A DNA stretch of 64,000 nucleotides from Bradyrhizobium yuanmingense (lineage in GTDB: Bacteria; Pseudomonadota; Alphaproteobacteria; Rhizobiales; Xanthobacteraceae): contig NZ_JARFML010000004.1 in NCBI RefSeq assembly GCF_029167105.1, forward strand, positions 1-64,000, read 5' to 3'. Positions 1 to 8,722 of the stretch are shown here, piece after piece. Position 1 is the first letter of the stretch. Each line of letters opens with the position of its first letter. The position numbers and the translations under genes are program-made. Below the pieces are notes generated by a model. That model worked only from the letters and a program-made list of their open reading frames with translations. It made no database searches and was not told where the DNA came from.

Positions 1-110
1 CGCGGGGGCATCTTCCGGGCGATCAGCGCCCATTCGGCATCGGTCAGATCGCTTGCGTAACGCAGTCCACTGCGCTGATACTTGATACGAGCGGCTTTGG
101 TCCACGGCAT
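1..110 (-). mobile_element. IS5-family transposase, N-terminal part only (cut by window edge)
   Basis: The first 36 codons of a transposase are visible. The frame begins at an ATG behind a good GGAGG site and contains the block LRYASDLTDAEWALIA, which is typical of the N-terminus of IS5-family transposases found widely in rhizobia. The rest, including the DDE catalytic residues, lies beyond the window. Whether the element is intact cannot be judged. A second, clearly dead IS5-type remnant lies near 34.0-34.5 kb, so the region has been visited by this family more than once. Confidence 0.8.
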
Positions 111-506
111 GGTGTCCTCCCTCGAATCTTTGCAAATCCGAAGGAATCACAAGCCCGCTAAAGCCGCTCACCTTTTTTTCGGTCAGGCTCTCAGGATGAG
201 GCTAGTCAGCGTCAGAGCGCGTTGAAACTGCTGCCGCGCACTCCGCCCTCATCCTGAGGAGCCCGCCCAAAGCGGGCGTCTCGAAGGATGGCCATAGGTG
301 AGGTCACTCCCATATGCGATTGCCCTCCTCTGCGCAGAGGGGACGTGCATCAGGCCCGATTGGCGAGCGGGCTCGCGACGTCGGTCGCCCCTGCGACAAA
401 TAATCTGCGAGACCCCTGTCGGATCGGCGGCTTGCCCGTCGTCCTCGTGACATGAATGGGCCGTAGAGGCCAGCTCGGACCCATCAATCATCGAAGGATA
501 ACAACC
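111..506. other. intergenic stretch with IS end and dispersed repeat
   Basis: No gene is supported here. The part next to the transposase start probably holds the IS end. The remainder contains a repeat listed separately at 246-291, plus a partial inverted copy of its end (ctcaggatgagg) near 190. Open frames on the minus strand across this stretch are low-complexity shadows. Confidence 0.5.
246..291. repeat. dispersed palindromic intergenic repeat
   Basis: The sequence carries CCTCATCCTGAGGAG followed by a GCCCGC...GCGGGC hairpin and TCTCGAAGGATGG. From memory, this element type is scattered between genes in Bradyrhizobiaceae genomes. An inverted partial match to its left end lies about 55 bases upstream. 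Confidence 0.55.
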
Positions 507-950
507 ATGCCCAATACCGTCCGCCTGCACCGCGTTCTCGCCACCAGCCCGGAGAAGGTCTATCGCGCCTTCCTGGAAGCCGACGCGATGGCGAAATGGC
601 TTCCGCCGAACGGCTTTACATGCACCGTGCATCATTTCGAGCCCAAGGTCGGCGGCACGTTCAAGATGTCGTTCCGGAACTTCACGACGGGCAACAGCCA
701 TTCGTTCGGCGGCGAATATCTCGAGCTCGTGCCGGGCGAACGCCTCCGCTACACCGACAGATTCGACGACCCCAACCTGCCGGGCCTGATCGAGGTGACG
801 GTGAACCTGAAGAAGGTCTCGGTTGGTACCGAGATCGACATCACGCAGTCCGGCATCCCCGACGTCATTCCGCCGGAGGCCTGCTATCTCGGCTGGCAGG
901 AATCGCTGCGCAATCTGGCCAAGCTCGTCGAGCCGGAGATCAACCAGTAG
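507..950 (+). CDS. SRPBCC (AHSA1-like) domain protein
   Basis: A 147-residue protein of the START-like SRPBCC fold, AHSA1/polyketide-cyclase type. Members bind small hydrophobic ligands; the ligand here is unknown. Supporting motifs are the N-terminal RVLATSPEKVYRAFLEADAMAKWLPP block, with the usual 'W-P' after the first helix, then GGTFKMSF and GERLRYTDRF, and a C-terminal helix starting GWQESL. The ATG at 507 has a GAAGGA site 9 bases upstream, which is better than the earlier in-frame ATG at 456. It has no operon partner: the next gene is separate and unrelated. Confidence 0.85.
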   Translation: MPNTVRLHRVLATSPEKVYRAFLEADAMAKWLPPNGFTCTVHHFEPKVGGTFKMSFRNFTTGNSHSFGGEYLELVPGERLRYTDRFDDPNLPGLIEVTVNLKKVSVGTEIDITQSGIPDVIPPEACYLGWQESLRNLAKLVEPEINQ

Positions 951-968
951 CACCGACATCAGCATCGT

Positions 969-1029
969 GGGTGGGCAAAGCAACTCGTCCGTCGTAGCTC
1001 GAAGAGCGAAGGCGGAAGCGTGCCCACCC
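969..1029. repeat. dispersed repeat with inverted ends (GGTGGGCAAAGC / GCGTGCCCACC)
   Basis: The element has inverted termini GGTGGGCAAAGC and GCGTGCCCACC. A related copy occurs at 17961-18050. It sits directly after the SRPBCC gene and before the cytochrome gene. From memory this is a common intergenic repeat of Bradyrhizobium. Confidence 0.55.
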
Positions 1030-1178
1030 ATGCTCTCGATCGCGCAAAGATGGCGGGCACGGCGCCCTGCGCCGTTGCCCACCGACCCGCACCGCATGTG
1101 CGGCCTTGATGTGCGTCAAACTGTCGGAAGGACATTGCGGTAGGAGCAGAAGTCTTCCCTGCGCGCGTCGGAGGCGAA

Positions 1179-1628
1179 ATGATGCGATCTGCTATCGAAT
1201 GGTTGATCATTGCCGGTCTTGCCGCCGGTTTCGCCACCGCCGCCATGGCCGAAGACGTCGACATCGGCAAGGCGGAATTCCAGTCGTCGTGCGCGAGTTG
1301 TCACGGCGCCGACGCAAAAGGCAAAGGACCGGTCAGCGGCCAGCTCAAGACAGCACCTTCCGACTTGACGATGTTGACCAAGAGCAACAACGGGGTGTTT
1401 CCCACCAACGCCGTTTACGAAACCCTATATGGGTCGAAATCGGTCCCGGCGCACGGCACCCGTGAAATGCCGATATGGGGCGAGCGCTTCAACCCCATCG
1501 TCAACCTGCCTCACGCGGTCGATTCCTATTACTGGCAAAAGGCGGGGCCGCAGCAGAACCCGGAGGTCGTCGTGCGGACTCGCATTCTCGCGGTGATCGA
1601 CTACCTGAACCGAATTCAGCAAAAATAG
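1179..1628 (+). CDS. c-type cytochrome, periplasmic
   Basis: A 149-residue class I cytochrome c. A Sec signal peptide covers about residues 1-24 (hydrophobic core then AMA-ED). The single heme site is CASCH (Cys38, Cys41, His42). A likely axial methionine is Met97 in REMPIWG. Such proteins shuttle electrons in the periplasm; the partner is not shown by context. The start has a strong GGAGGC site at spacing 5. A second ATG follows immediately, so the start could be 3 bases later. The gene appears monocistronic and converges with the Hsp70-like gene. Confidence 0.88.
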   Translation: MMRSAIEWLIIAGLAAGFATAAMAEDVDIGKAEFQSSCASCHGADAKGKGPVSGQLKTAPSDLTMLTKSNNGVFPTNAVYETLYGSKSVPAHGTREMPIWGERFNPIVNLPHAVDSYYWQKAGPQQNPEVVVRTRILAVIDYLNRIQQK

Positions 1629-1669
1629 CGATCCAATGGCGGCGCCGCACGGACGCGGCTCGCCGTCTG

Positions 1670-2995
1670 CTATGCCTTCGCGGCAGGCCCCCCGCCTGCC
1701 GTCCAGCGGTCGGGATCCGGACTGTGCCCGATCAGCGCCAGGCCATAGGCGATCGACTCGAACTGGTCGCCCGACATCAGCCGGTCGTTGCCGAAGCGGT
1801 CGGCGAACAATTTTCGGACCGCGGGCACAAACGAGGTGCCGCCGGTCAGAAACACCTTCTCCACCTCACGCGAGGCGATGCGGGCCTCGGCCAGCACCTT
1901 GTCGACGGTGGCACCCAGCCGGGCGATGTCGTCGGCAATCCAGGCTTCGAATTTCTTCCGCGTGATCGCGGCGCCAATATCGACGCCACCACCCCTGAAG
2001 CGGAAATCCACCTCGTCCTGTGCGGACAGGGCGACCTTGGCGTCGGACACCGCTCGGTAGAGGGAGAAGCCGAGATCGAGATCGACGATGGTGATGAAGT
2101 CCTCGAGCAGCTCCGGCTTCAGCGCGGTGCGCGCGAGCTCGCGGAGCTCGCGGAGATCGCCGTTGCTCTTCATCATCGCGAGCTGGTGCCAGCGCGCCAG
2201 ATTGGTGTAGTGGCCGGTCGGAACCGGCAGCACCTTGTCGAACGAGCGGAAGCTGGAGCCCTTGCCGAGCCGCGGCGAGACGATGTGGTCGACGATGCGA
2301 TAGTCGAAGGTGTCGCCGGCAACGCCGATACCGGCGTGACTGAGCGGCTCGGCGCGAAGGACGCCGCCCGTACGCGAGAAACGCATCACGGAGAAATCGC
2401 TGGTGCCGCCGCCGAAATCGGCCACCAGCACGGTGGCATCGCGCTCCAGCCTGCGGGCAAACGAGAACGCCGCGCCGACGGGCTCGTAGACATAGCGCGC
2501 GTGGCCGGCGCCCAAGCGCTCGAACGCGGCGCGGTAGCGCTGCATCGCCAGCGCCTCGTCGGGATTGCCGCCGGCAAAGCGCACCGGGCGGCCGACCGTG
2601 ATGTTCGCCGCGTCGAAGCCGAACTTGTCCCCGCCGTGGCGCGCCAGCGTGCGCAGGAACGCCGCCAGGATGTCCTCGAATTTGTAGCGCTGCCGGAAGA
2701 CTTGCGTGGTGTTGAAGCTCGAGCTCGCTGCGAAGGTCTTGAACGATTGCAGGAAGCGGTAGACGTGGCGTCCTTCGAGGAACTGCTCGATCGCCCATGG
2801 CCCGCCCTCGGCCTGGGCACCGGCGCCCGGCCGGTCCTCCCAGAAGCACAGGGCCGACACGTAGACGCTGTGGCGTTGCCCGCCATGGTCGAAGCGAATG
2901 GCCTCGACCCGGCGGTCGTCCGCCGCCAGCGCAACGACCGTGTTGCTGGTGCCAAAATCGATGCCGATCGAGACGGCGGGCGAGGCGCTCGACAT
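1670..2995 (-). CDS. Hsp70-like ATPase, YegD type
   Basis: A 441-residue actin-fold ATPase of the short Hsp70 class that resembles E. coli YegD. Seen are phosphate-1 IGIDFGTSNTVVAL near the N-terminus, phosphate-2 VADFGGGTSDFSV near the middle, and the adenosine motif FLTGGTSFVPAV near the end. The protein stops after the ATPase domain: the beta-sandwich substrate-binding domain of DnaK is absent, as is usual for this subfamily. Its clients are unknown. The ATG at 2995 is chosen so that the protein begins just before the first phosphate loop; a GTG at 3034 would add 13 unconvincing residues. It lies downstream of, and in the same direction as, the COG0523 gene, with a gap of about 120 bases. 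Confidence 0.85.
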   Translation of the reverse strand: MSSASPAVSIGIDFGTSNTVVALAADDRRVEAIRFDHGGQRHSVYVSALCFWEDRPGAGAQAEGGPWAIEQFLEGRHVYRFLQSFKTFAASSSFNTTQVFRQRYKFEDILAAFLRTLARHGGDKFGFDAANITVGRPVRFAGGNPDEALAMQRYRAAFERLGAGHARYVYEPVGAAFSFARRLERDATVLVADFGGGTSDFSVMRFSRTGGVLRAEPLSHAGIGVAGDTFDYRIVDHIVSPRLGKGSSFRSFDKVLPVPTGHYTNLARWHQLAMMKSNGDLRELRELARTALKPELLEDFITIVDLDLGFSLYRAVSDAKVALSAQDEVDFRFRGGGVDIGAAITRKKFEAWIADDIARLGATVDKVLAEARIASREVEKVFLTGGTSFVPAVRKLFADRFGNDRLMSGDQFESIAYGLALIGHSPDPDRWTAGGGPAAKA

Positions 2996-3118
2996 GAACC
3001 ACTCTGAATGATGCTTGGAAAGGGGGCAGAGCACTAACGGCTTTGCCGCCCCCTTGCAAGACCTGGTCCGAGATGGTCGAGCCCGGACCTCACGCCGAGT
3101 GGCTGGCAGGTACGTCGA

Positions 3119-4324
3119 TCAGTTGGACTGATCGCCTCGACGCCAGGCCGGAAACGGATCAGCGAGAGCGGACCATGCGGCGATGTCCATGGTGGACGTA
3201 TCAGGGACAAGGCATGCGTCCAGCCTGCCACGGATCTCGGCTTCGTCCATGCCGGTGCCGATGAACACGATCTCCTGGCGACGATCGCCGTACAGCTTGT
3301 CCCAATACTGGCCGAGCCGCTTGCGCCAGGCCTCATCGTTCGGCCACCGCTCCTTTGGAACGCTCGCCCACCAGAACCCCAGCGCTTCGGTCCTCACGAT
3401 CGCTCCCGCCTGGCTGATCTCGCCGAGCCATTGCGGCCTCGTCGCCAGCCAGAAATGACCCTTCGCCCGGATCACGCCTGGCCAGGATGCCTTGACGAAC
3501 TTGTCGAACTTCGCCGGATCGAACGGCCGGCGGGCGCGGTAGACGAAGTTCTTCACGCCATATTCCTGCGTTTCAGGCACGTGGTCGGCGAAACCATAGA
3601 GCTCCTTGTACCAGAGCGGATGCTGCTGGGCCTTCTCGAAGTCGAACCGGCCGGTGTTGAGCACGCGGTCGAACGGCACGCGGCTGTGATTGGCCTCGAT
3701 GATGTCGGCTTCGGGATTCAACGAGCGGATGATCTGCCGTGCCGCCTCGCGCTGTTGCGGCGAGGCATCGTCCACCTTGTTGAGGACGATCACGTCGGCG
3801 AACTCGATCTGCTCCACCAGGAGATCGACCAGCGTCCGCTTGTCGCCGTCCAGCGCCTCGCCGCGCTCGCCGAGGAACTCGGTCGAGGAATAGTCCCTCA
3901 GCAGGTTGGCGGCGTCGACCACCGTCACCATCGTGTCCAGGTGGGCGACGTCGGAGAGGCTTTCGCCCTCTTCCGAGCGGAAATCGAACGTCGCTGCGAC
4001 CGGGAGCGGCTCCGAAATGCCCGTCGATTCGATCAGCAGATAATCGAAGCGCCCGCTTTCGGCGAGCGCACGTACTTCCCTCAGGAGATCGTCGCGCAAG
4101 GTGCAGCAGATGCAACCGTTGGTCATCTCCACCAGTTTCTCATCCGTCCGCGAGAGGTTGGCACCACCATCGCGGACCAGGTCCGCATCGATGTTCACCT
4201 CGCTCATGTCGTTCACGATTACCGCCACTTTCAAGCCGTGCCGATTGTTCAGGACGTGATTCAGCAAAGTGGTCTTTCCAGCCCCGAGGAAGCCGGACAA
4301 GACGGTGACGGGGAGTTTGGGCAT
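3119..4324 (-). CDS. COG0523 (CobW/YciC/ZigA-type) metal-chaperone GTPase
   Basis: A 401-residue G3E-family GTPase. Walker A is GFLGAGKTT, the metal-binding CxCC motif is [11 protein letters not shown], the base-specificity motif is NKVD, and a CobW C-terminal domain follows (from about residue 260). COG0523 proteins of this length are cytosolic GTP-dependent metal chaperones, and the zinc-deficiency branch (YciC/ZigA/ZagA) is Zur-regulated. A perfect 22-bp palindrome with the GTTATAAC core lies 60 bases upstream of this start, so a zinc-starvation role is the best inference. The start at [12 protein letters not shown] matches the family; a longer frame adds 18 residues with no support. Confidence 0.9.
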   Translation of the reverse strand: MPKLPVTVLSGFLGAGKTTLLNHVLNNRHGLKVAVIVNDMSEVNIDADLVRDGGANLSRTDEKLVEMTNGCICCTLRDDLLREVRALAESGRFDYLLIESTGISEPLPVAATFDFRSEEGESLSDVAHLDTMVTVVDAANLLRDYSSTEFLGERGEALDGDKRTLVDLLVEQIEFADVIVLNKVDDASPQQREAARQIIRSLNPEADIIEANHSRVPFDRVLNTGRFDFEKAQQHPLWYKELYGFADHVPETQEYGVKNFVYRARRPFDPAKFDKFVKASWPGVIRAKGHFWLATRPQWLGEISQAGAIVRTEALGFWWASVPKERWPNDEAWRKRLGQYWDKLYGDRRQEIVFIGTGMDEAEIRGRLDACLVPDTSTMDIAAWSALADPFPAWRRGDQSN

Positions 4325-4384
4325 GGAGATCGAACAGCCTCTTGAGGGGGATGGGTCGAGGATGACGAGACACGGCATCTCACT

Positions 4385-4406
4385 ATGTAATGTTATAACA
4401 TTACAT
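4385..4406. promoter_or_regulatory. predicted Zur box (22-bp perfect palindrome)
   Basis: The half-site ATGTAATGTTA is followed at once by its exact complement, giving 22 bp of perfect dyad symmetry around GTTATAAC. This matches the core of alphaproteobacterial Zur operators (remembered consensus with a GTTATAAC or TATAACATA core). It lies 60 bases upstream of the COG0523 start. Repression of that gene in zinc sufficiency is inferred. A role in the plus-strand direction is possible but no gene starts close by. Confidence 0.82.
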
Positions 4407-4511
4407 TCTCTATTCGACTGAGCATGTCAAGGCGCTCGGCCCCGCCCAGGGTTCACCTTATGCCGCAATGCGGAAGAAGGAATGCTGCTATGCAAACAAG
4501 AGCATGGACGC

Positions 4512-4528
4512 TGGCATCTGGCATACAT
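4512..4528. promoter_or_regulatory. degenerate copy of the 17-bp TGGNATATNGNATACCA motif
   Basis: TGGCATCTGGCATACAT keeps the left arm and the GCATAC part of the shared palindrome but loses the terminal CCA. It lies upstream of the 45-residue small protein gene. It is a weak member of the family listed at 4893, 8371, 8652, 10144 and 11709. Confidence 0.35.
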
Positions 4529-4584
4529 AGATTGTTCCCAGGAATGAGACAGCAAGACTTACTGTTTCAAGAAAGGGATTTCCG

Positions 4585-4722
4585 ATGTCCAAGACCGCGT
4601 CCGTTGCTCTCGCCCCCTCCGCCTCGCTGTTCGCCCGCCTGATGGCCGCGATCGACAGCTTCCTGATGGCGAGCGCCGAAATCTCGAATCGCAACGGCGA
4701 CCTGCCGCGTTTCGGCCTGTAA
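4585..4722 (+). CDS. small hypothetical protein, 45 residues
   Basis: A short frame begins MSKTASVALAP and ends LPRFGL. An AGAAAGGGA ribosome binding site lies 6-8 bases upstream and a clear intrinsic terminator follows about 60 bases downstream, so it looks like a real monocistronic unit. The protein has a hydrophobic helix around residues 12-30 (SLFARLMAAIDSFLMASA) and no known domain. I recall similar short proteins in Bradyrhizobium but no function. It sits between a weak and a strong copy of the 17-bp operator-like motif. Confidence 0.6.
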   Translation: MSKTASVALAPSASLFARLMAAIDSFLMASAEISNRNGDLPRFGL

Positions 4723-4782
4723 GAAAGGCATTCCACGGCGCCAACGAGTGGCCGTGGAGCCCCAGTAGACCACAATCCGTTC

Positions 4783-4812
4783 AATGGCCCCGCATGTCGG
4801 GGCCATTTTCGT
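4783..4812 (+). terminator. intrinsic terminator
   Basis: A 10-bp stem AATGGCCCCG / CGGGGCCATT closes a 5-base loop and is followed by TTTTCGTTT. It ends the transcript of the 45-residue small protein gene. Confidence 0.85.
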
Positions 4813-4892
4813 TTGATGCCGCACCTCGCGGCAACCACCATAGCTGCGACGATTCGTCCACCCCTGCGCGCGCCGATCCGATTGTTGCCCTC

Positions 4893-4909
4893 TGGCATCT
4901 AGCATACCA
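4893..4909. promoter_or_regulatory. 17-bp palindromic operator-like site
   Basis: TGGCATCTAGCATACCA is a near-perfect dyad. The same pattern recurs at 8371, 8652, 10144 and 11709, always between genes. This copy lies about 270 bases upstream of the tctC start. The shape (TGG...CCA arms, AT-rich interior with GTATAC-like core) resembles operators of FadR-subfamily GntR repressors; the protein that binds it is not encoded in the window. Confidence 0.6.
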
Positions 4910-5180
4910 TTCGACCAGCAAGTCCGATTGAACAACCAAAGGTGCAAGGCCGGGACGACGAAGCGCAGCGGAGCAGCCAAGGGGAGCATCTGCACTCACC
5001 TTGGCCAAGGCTTAGCCGAAAGGAGCGGATGCCGCGCGTTGTCCCTGCTCATAAGTTTCCACCGGGACTGCCATGGAAGAATCGGCCACAAGGGCCGACA
5101 CTAGGCATCTGAATCGAGATGGGCTGACGCAAGCCGACAAAGAGCGGCTGCGTTGAGGGTTCGACAGGGAGTGAAACAAG

Positions 5181-6185
5181 ATGAAGCCATTCGTTCTGAA
5201 TGTCGCCTTGGCGGCAATGGTGATGTCGTGCGCGAGCAGCACCGCAAGCCGAGCCGCCTGGGAGCCGGTCCGTCCGGTCGAGTTCATCGTGCCCGCGGGC
5301 ACCGGCGGCGGCGCCGACCAGATGGCCCGCACCATCCAGGGCATCGTCACCAAGCACAATCTGATGAAGCAGCCGCTGGTCGTCATCAACAAGGCCGGCG
5401 GCGCAGGCGGTGAAGGCTTCCTCGACGTGAAGACGTCGGCGAACAATCCGCACAAGATCATCATCACGCTCTCGAACCTGTTCACGACGCCGCTGGCGAC
5501 GGGCATCCCGTTCAACTGGAAGGATCTGACTCCGGTTGCGATGCTCGCGCTCGACGAGTTCGTGCTTTGGGTCAATGCCGAGAAACCGTACAGCTCCGTC
5601 AAGGACTACATCGACGCCGCGAAGAAGGCGCCAAGCGGCTCGTTCAAGATGGGCGGCACCGGATCCAAGCAGGAAGACCAGATCATCACGGTCGGCATCG
5701 AGAAGGCCATCGACGCCAAGTTCACCTACATCCCCTACAAGGGCGGCGGCGAAGTCGCGGTGCAGCTGGTCGGAAATCACGTCGATTCAACGGTCAACAA
5801 TCCGATCGAGGCGGTCGCGCAATGGCGCGGCGGCAAGCTCCGTCCGCTCTGCGTGTTCGACGCCCAACCGATGGCCTATGACGAGCCGATCGCCGACGGC
5901 AAGGCCTGGAAGGATATTCCGACCTGCAAGTCGCAGGGGCTGGCGATGGAATATCTCATGCTGCGCGGCATCTTCATGTCCCCCAAGGCTACGAAGGACC
6001 AGGTCGAATATTACGTCGAGCTGTTCAAGAAGGTCCGCGCCACGCCGGAATGGCAGGACTTCATGAAGAGCGGCGCCTTCAACACCACCTTCCTGACCGG
6101 CGCCGACTACGCCAAGTGGATCGAGGCCGAGGAGAAGCGCCACCAAGACCTGATGAAGGAAGCCGGCTTCCTCGCATCGAATTGA
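5181..6185 (+). CDS. tctC: tripartite tricarboxylate transporter substrate-binding protein
   Basis: A 334-residue periplasmic solute receptor of the TctC/Bug family. A Sec signal peptide occupies about residues 1-25. The mature start RPVEFIVPAGTGGGADQMART is the classic Bug ligand-loop region. It captures a carboxylate and delivers it to the TctBA membrane pair encoded directly downstream. Substrate cannot be read from sequence; the neighbouring OxlT-type carriers and the shared operator hint at a small organic acid. The ATG has an AGGGAG site at usual spacing. Confidence 0.9.
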   Translation: MKPFVLNVALAAMVMSCASSTASRAAWEPVRPVEFIVPAGTGGGADQMARTIQGIVTKHNLMKQPLVVINKAGGAGGEGFLDVKTSANNPHKIIITLSNLFTTPLATGIPFNWKDLTPVAMLALDEFVLWVNAEKPYSSVKDYIDAAKKAPSGSFKMGGTGSKQEDQIITVGIEKAIDAKFTYIPYKGGGEVAVQLVGNHVDSTVNNPIEAVAQWRGGKLRPLCVFDAQPMAYDEPIADGKAWKDIPTCKSQGLAMEYLMLRGIFMSPKATKDQVEYYVELFKKVRATPEWQDFMKSGAFNTTFLTGADYAKWIEAEEKRHQDLMKEAGFLASN

Positions 6186-6272
6186 GCCGTGACATCGGCG
6201 GCGGCTGAGGACATCAGTCGTCCTCACGCCTGCCGCGCCCCGCGAAAGATTGCGTTCCCGCCTGGAGGTCCC

Positions 6273-6770
6273 ATGACTGAACGATCCAGATCCGACGCAG
6301 GCCCGGCGCACAAGACGCTGGAAATCGGCATGGCGCTGCTGATCGGCGTGTTCGGCCTCATCGTGATCTTCGGCAGCCTGAAGGCCGGCATCAACTGGGG
6401 CGCAGAGGGGCCGCGCGCCGGGTTCTTTCCCTTTTACGTGGGCGCCGCAATCGTCGGTGCGAGCGCCCTCAATCTCTGGCATGCGCAGCGCGACGACGAT
6501 GGCCGGCTATTCGCAGAATGGGGGCAGCTGCGCCAGGTCATGAGCGTCGTGGTGCCGACCGCGATCTATGTCGGCTCGATGCCCTTCATCGGCCTTTACG
6601 TCGCCTCGATGGTCTTCATCGCCTGGTTCATGCGCTGGCTCGGCGGCTATCGCTGGCTGACGATTGCCGCGATCGCTATCGGCATGCCGGTCGTGACCTA
6701 TCTGGTTTTCGAGCGCTGGTTCCTGGTGCCGCTGCCCAAGGGACCGATCGAGGAATGGTTCGGTCTGTGA
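6273..6770 (+). CDS. tctB: tripartite tricarboxylate transporter small membrane subunit
   Basis: A 165-residue protein with four predicted membrane segments (about residues 18-36, 48-68, 84-108, 118-140), the usual size and topology of TctB. The start is the ATG at 6273, with a GGAGG site 5 bases upstream; an earlier in-frame start would add 28 hydrophilic residues. It lies between tctC and tctA with gaps of 87 and 42 bases, in the order C-B-A. Confidence 0.88.
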   Translation: MTERSRSDAGPAHKTLEIGMALLIGVFGLIVIFGSLKAGINWGAEGPRAGFFPFYVGAAIVGASALNLWHAQRDDDGRLFAEWGQLRQVMSVVVPTAIYVGSMPFIGLYVASMVFIAWFMRWLGGYRWLTIAAIAIGMPVVTYLVFERWFLVPLPKGPIEEWFGL

Positions 6771-6812
6771 GAGCCACGCATTCATTCAATCCCTGCTGCA
6801 GGACGTTTTGAC

Positions 6813-8312
6813 ATGGAAGAGTTGGCCAATCTGTTTCACGGCTTCGCGGTCGCCCTGCAGCCCTACAACATCATGCTGATGGTGATCGGCATCACGCTCG
6901 GGGTCATCATCGGCGTACTGCCGGGGCTCGGGGGGGCCAACGGCGTCGCGATCCTGCTTCCGCTGACCTTCAGCATGCCGCCGACATCGGCGATCATCAT
7001 GCTGTCCTGCATCTATTGGGGCGCATTGTTCGGCGGCGCCATCACCTCGATCCTGTTCAACATCCCCGGCGAGCCATGGTCGGTGGCGACTACCTTTGAC
7101 GGCTATCCGATGGCGCAGCAGGGCAAGCCCGGCGAAGCGCTGACCGCCGCCTTCACGTCCTCCTTCGTGGGCGCGCTGTTCGCCGTGATCATGATCACGC
7201 TGGTCGCGCCGCTGGTCGCGAGCTTCGCGTTGCGATTTGGGCCGGCGGAGAAGTTCGCGGTGTACTTCCTCGCCTTCTGCAGCTTCGTCGGCCTCAGCAA
7301 GGAGCCACCGTTCAAGACCATCGCTGCGATGATGATCGGCTTTGCGCTCGCCGCGGTCGGCCTCGACTCGATCACCGGACAATTGCGGCTGACCTTCGGC
7401 GTCACCGAGCTGCTCAACGGCTTCGACTTCCTGATCGCCGTGATCGGCCTGTTCGGCATCGGCGAGATCCTGCTGACCATGGAGGAAGGGCTGGCGTTCC
7501 GCGGCGGCAAGGCCAGCATCAACCTTCGGGTCGTGCTCCAGACGTGGCGGGAATTGCCCGGCTATTGGATGACCTCGCTGCGCTCCTGCCTGATCGGCTG
7601 CTGGATGGGCGTCACGCCCGCCGGCGCGACGCCGGCATCCTTCATGAGCTACGGCATCGCCAAGCGCCTGGCGCGGCGCGGCAACAATTTCGGCAAGGGT
7701 GAGGTTGAAGGCGTGATCGCGCCGGAGACGGCCGCGCACGCCGCGGGCACCGCCGCACTGCTGCCGATGCTGTCGCTCGGCGTGCCCGGCTCGCCGACAG
7801 CCGCCGTGCTGCTCGGCGGTTTGCTGATCTGGGGCCTGCAGCCCGGCCCGATGCTGTTCGTCGAGCAGAAGGAGTTCGTCTGGGGGCTGATCGCCTCGAT
7901 GTATCTCGGCAATCTCGCCGGCCTCATCGTCGTGCTCACCTGCGTGCCGATCTTCGCCGCGATCCTGCGCGTACCCTTCGGTATCATCGCGCCGCTCATC
8001 CTGGTGCTCTGCGCCATCGGCGCCTATTCGGTGCACAACAGCACCTTCGACGTGATGCTGATGCTGGTGTTCGGGGTGATCGGCTATCTCCTGAAGAAGT
8101 GCAATTACCCACTCGCGCCGCTGGTGCTGGCCATCGTGCTCGGCGACAAGGCGGAGGAAGCCTTCCGACAATCGCTGCTGGGCTCGCAAGGCTCGCTCGG
8201 GGTGTTCTTCTCCAACGGCCTCGTCAGCACCATCATGGCGCTCGGCTTGGTCGCCCTGTTCTGGTCCGCGATCCAGGAAGGCTACAGCCGGCTGCGCATG
8301 TCGATGGCGTAA
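6813..8312 (+). CDS. tctA: tripartite tricarboxylate transporter large permease
   Basis: A 499-residue polytopic inner-membrane permease of the TctA family with about 11-12 membrane segments. The signature GVLPGLGGANGVAILLPLTF lies near residues 34-53, and a second related motif GVPGSPTAAVLLGGLL lies near residue 325. It is the transport pore that works with TctB and the TctC receptor, driven by an ion gradient. Length and motif order are normal for the family. It is the last gene of the tctCBA unit; the following 400 bases hold two operator-like sites. Confidence 0.92.
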   Translation: MEELANLFHGFAVALQPYNIMLMVIGITLGVIIGVLPGLGGANGVAILLPLTFSMPPTSAIIMLSCIYWGALFGGAITSILFNIPGEPWSVATTFDGYPMAQQGKPGEALTAAFTSSFVGALFAVIMITLVAPLVASFALRFGPAEKFAVYFLAFCSFVGLSKEPPFKTIAAMMIGFALAAVGLDSITGQLRLTFGVTELLNGFDFLIAVIGLFGIGEILLTMEEGLAFRGGKASINLRVVLQTWRELPGYWMTSLRSCLIGCWMGVTPAGATPASFMSYGIAKRLARRGNNFGKGEVEGVIAPETAAHAAGTAALLPMLSLGVPGSPTAAVLLGGLLIWGLQPGPMLFVEQKEFVWGLIASMYLGNLAGLIVVLTCVPIFAAILRVPFGIIAPLILVLCAIGAYSVHNSTFDVMLMLVFGVIGYLLKKCNYPLAPLVLAIVLGDKAEEAFRQSLLGSQGSLGVFFSNGLVSTIMALGLVALFWSAIQEGYSRLRMSMA

Positions 8313-8370
8313 GGCGAGATCTGCGCAATCCGCATCGGTACCGACGCCAAATTGCCGCACTCCAAACTTC

Positions 8371-8387
8371 TGGAATATAGAATTCCA
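8371..8387. promoter_or_regulatory. 17-bp palindromic operator-like site
   Basis: TGGAATATAGAATTCCA is a near-perfect palindrome, 58 bases after the tctA stop. It matches the pattern seen at 4893, 8652, 10144 and 11709. It may serve the oxlT1 promoter together with the site at 8652 or mark a separate unrecognised transcript. Confidence 0.6.
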
Positions 8388-8651
8388 GGAATCGCGCCGT
8401 CGCCCACCGACGGCGCGTCGGCGCACGCGACCAATGCAGGCGTGCAAGAACGCCAAGTGCACAGGCTTTCAACAACGCCCCGCGACGTCGCCGAGCCAAG
8501 ATAAAGCGATGTAAAAACAGTCGCTTAGATTGAATCAACTGCAATCGCCCCCATCACGCCGACAGCGATCGGGCTTTACATTTCCGCGCTCATCGCGCAT
8601 GTGAATAAGCCCGCGCTATTTCGCCGCACCCTCCCGTCCTCGCTTGAATCT

Positions 8652-8668
8652 TGGCATATTGCATACCA
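8652..8668. promoter_or_regulatory. 17-bp palindromic operator-like site
   Basis: TGGCATATTGCATACCA lies 54 bases upstream of the oxlT1 ATG, a position suited to a repressor operator at or just downstream of a promoter. It is one of five good copies of the motif. Confidence 0.65.
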
Positions 8669-8722
8669 GAGTGCGCACCAGCGCATGCATAAGAATGATC
8701 GGCGCGTTTGGGAGGGTTTTTG

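Larger units (their letters stand above)
8313..8722. other. intergenic region with two operator-like palindromes
   Basis: No coding sequence is supported in these 410 bases. Two copies of the 17-bp palindrome lie here, at 8371 and 8652. The second is 54 bases upstream of the first oxlT-like gene. The open minus-strand frames here are shadows. Confidence 0.6.

Noticed and set aside
249..1097. 282-codon minus-strand open frame over the SRPBCC gene
   Set aside because: Overlaps a motif-supported plus-strand gene and spans two intergenic repeats; composition typical of a shadow.
1475..3007. 510-codon plus-strand open frame opposite the Hsp70-like gene
   Set aside because: Antisense shadow over a frame with intact ATPase motifs.
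4468..4530. 20-codon frame beginning MRKKECC upstream of the 45-residue protein
   Set aside because: Very short, no good ribosome site, and it runs through the degenerate operator-like motif; no support as a gene.
6786..8462. 558-codon minus-strand open frame opposite tctA
   Set aside because: Antisense of a clear membrane permease; highly charged, His/Asp/Arg-rich product without motifs.
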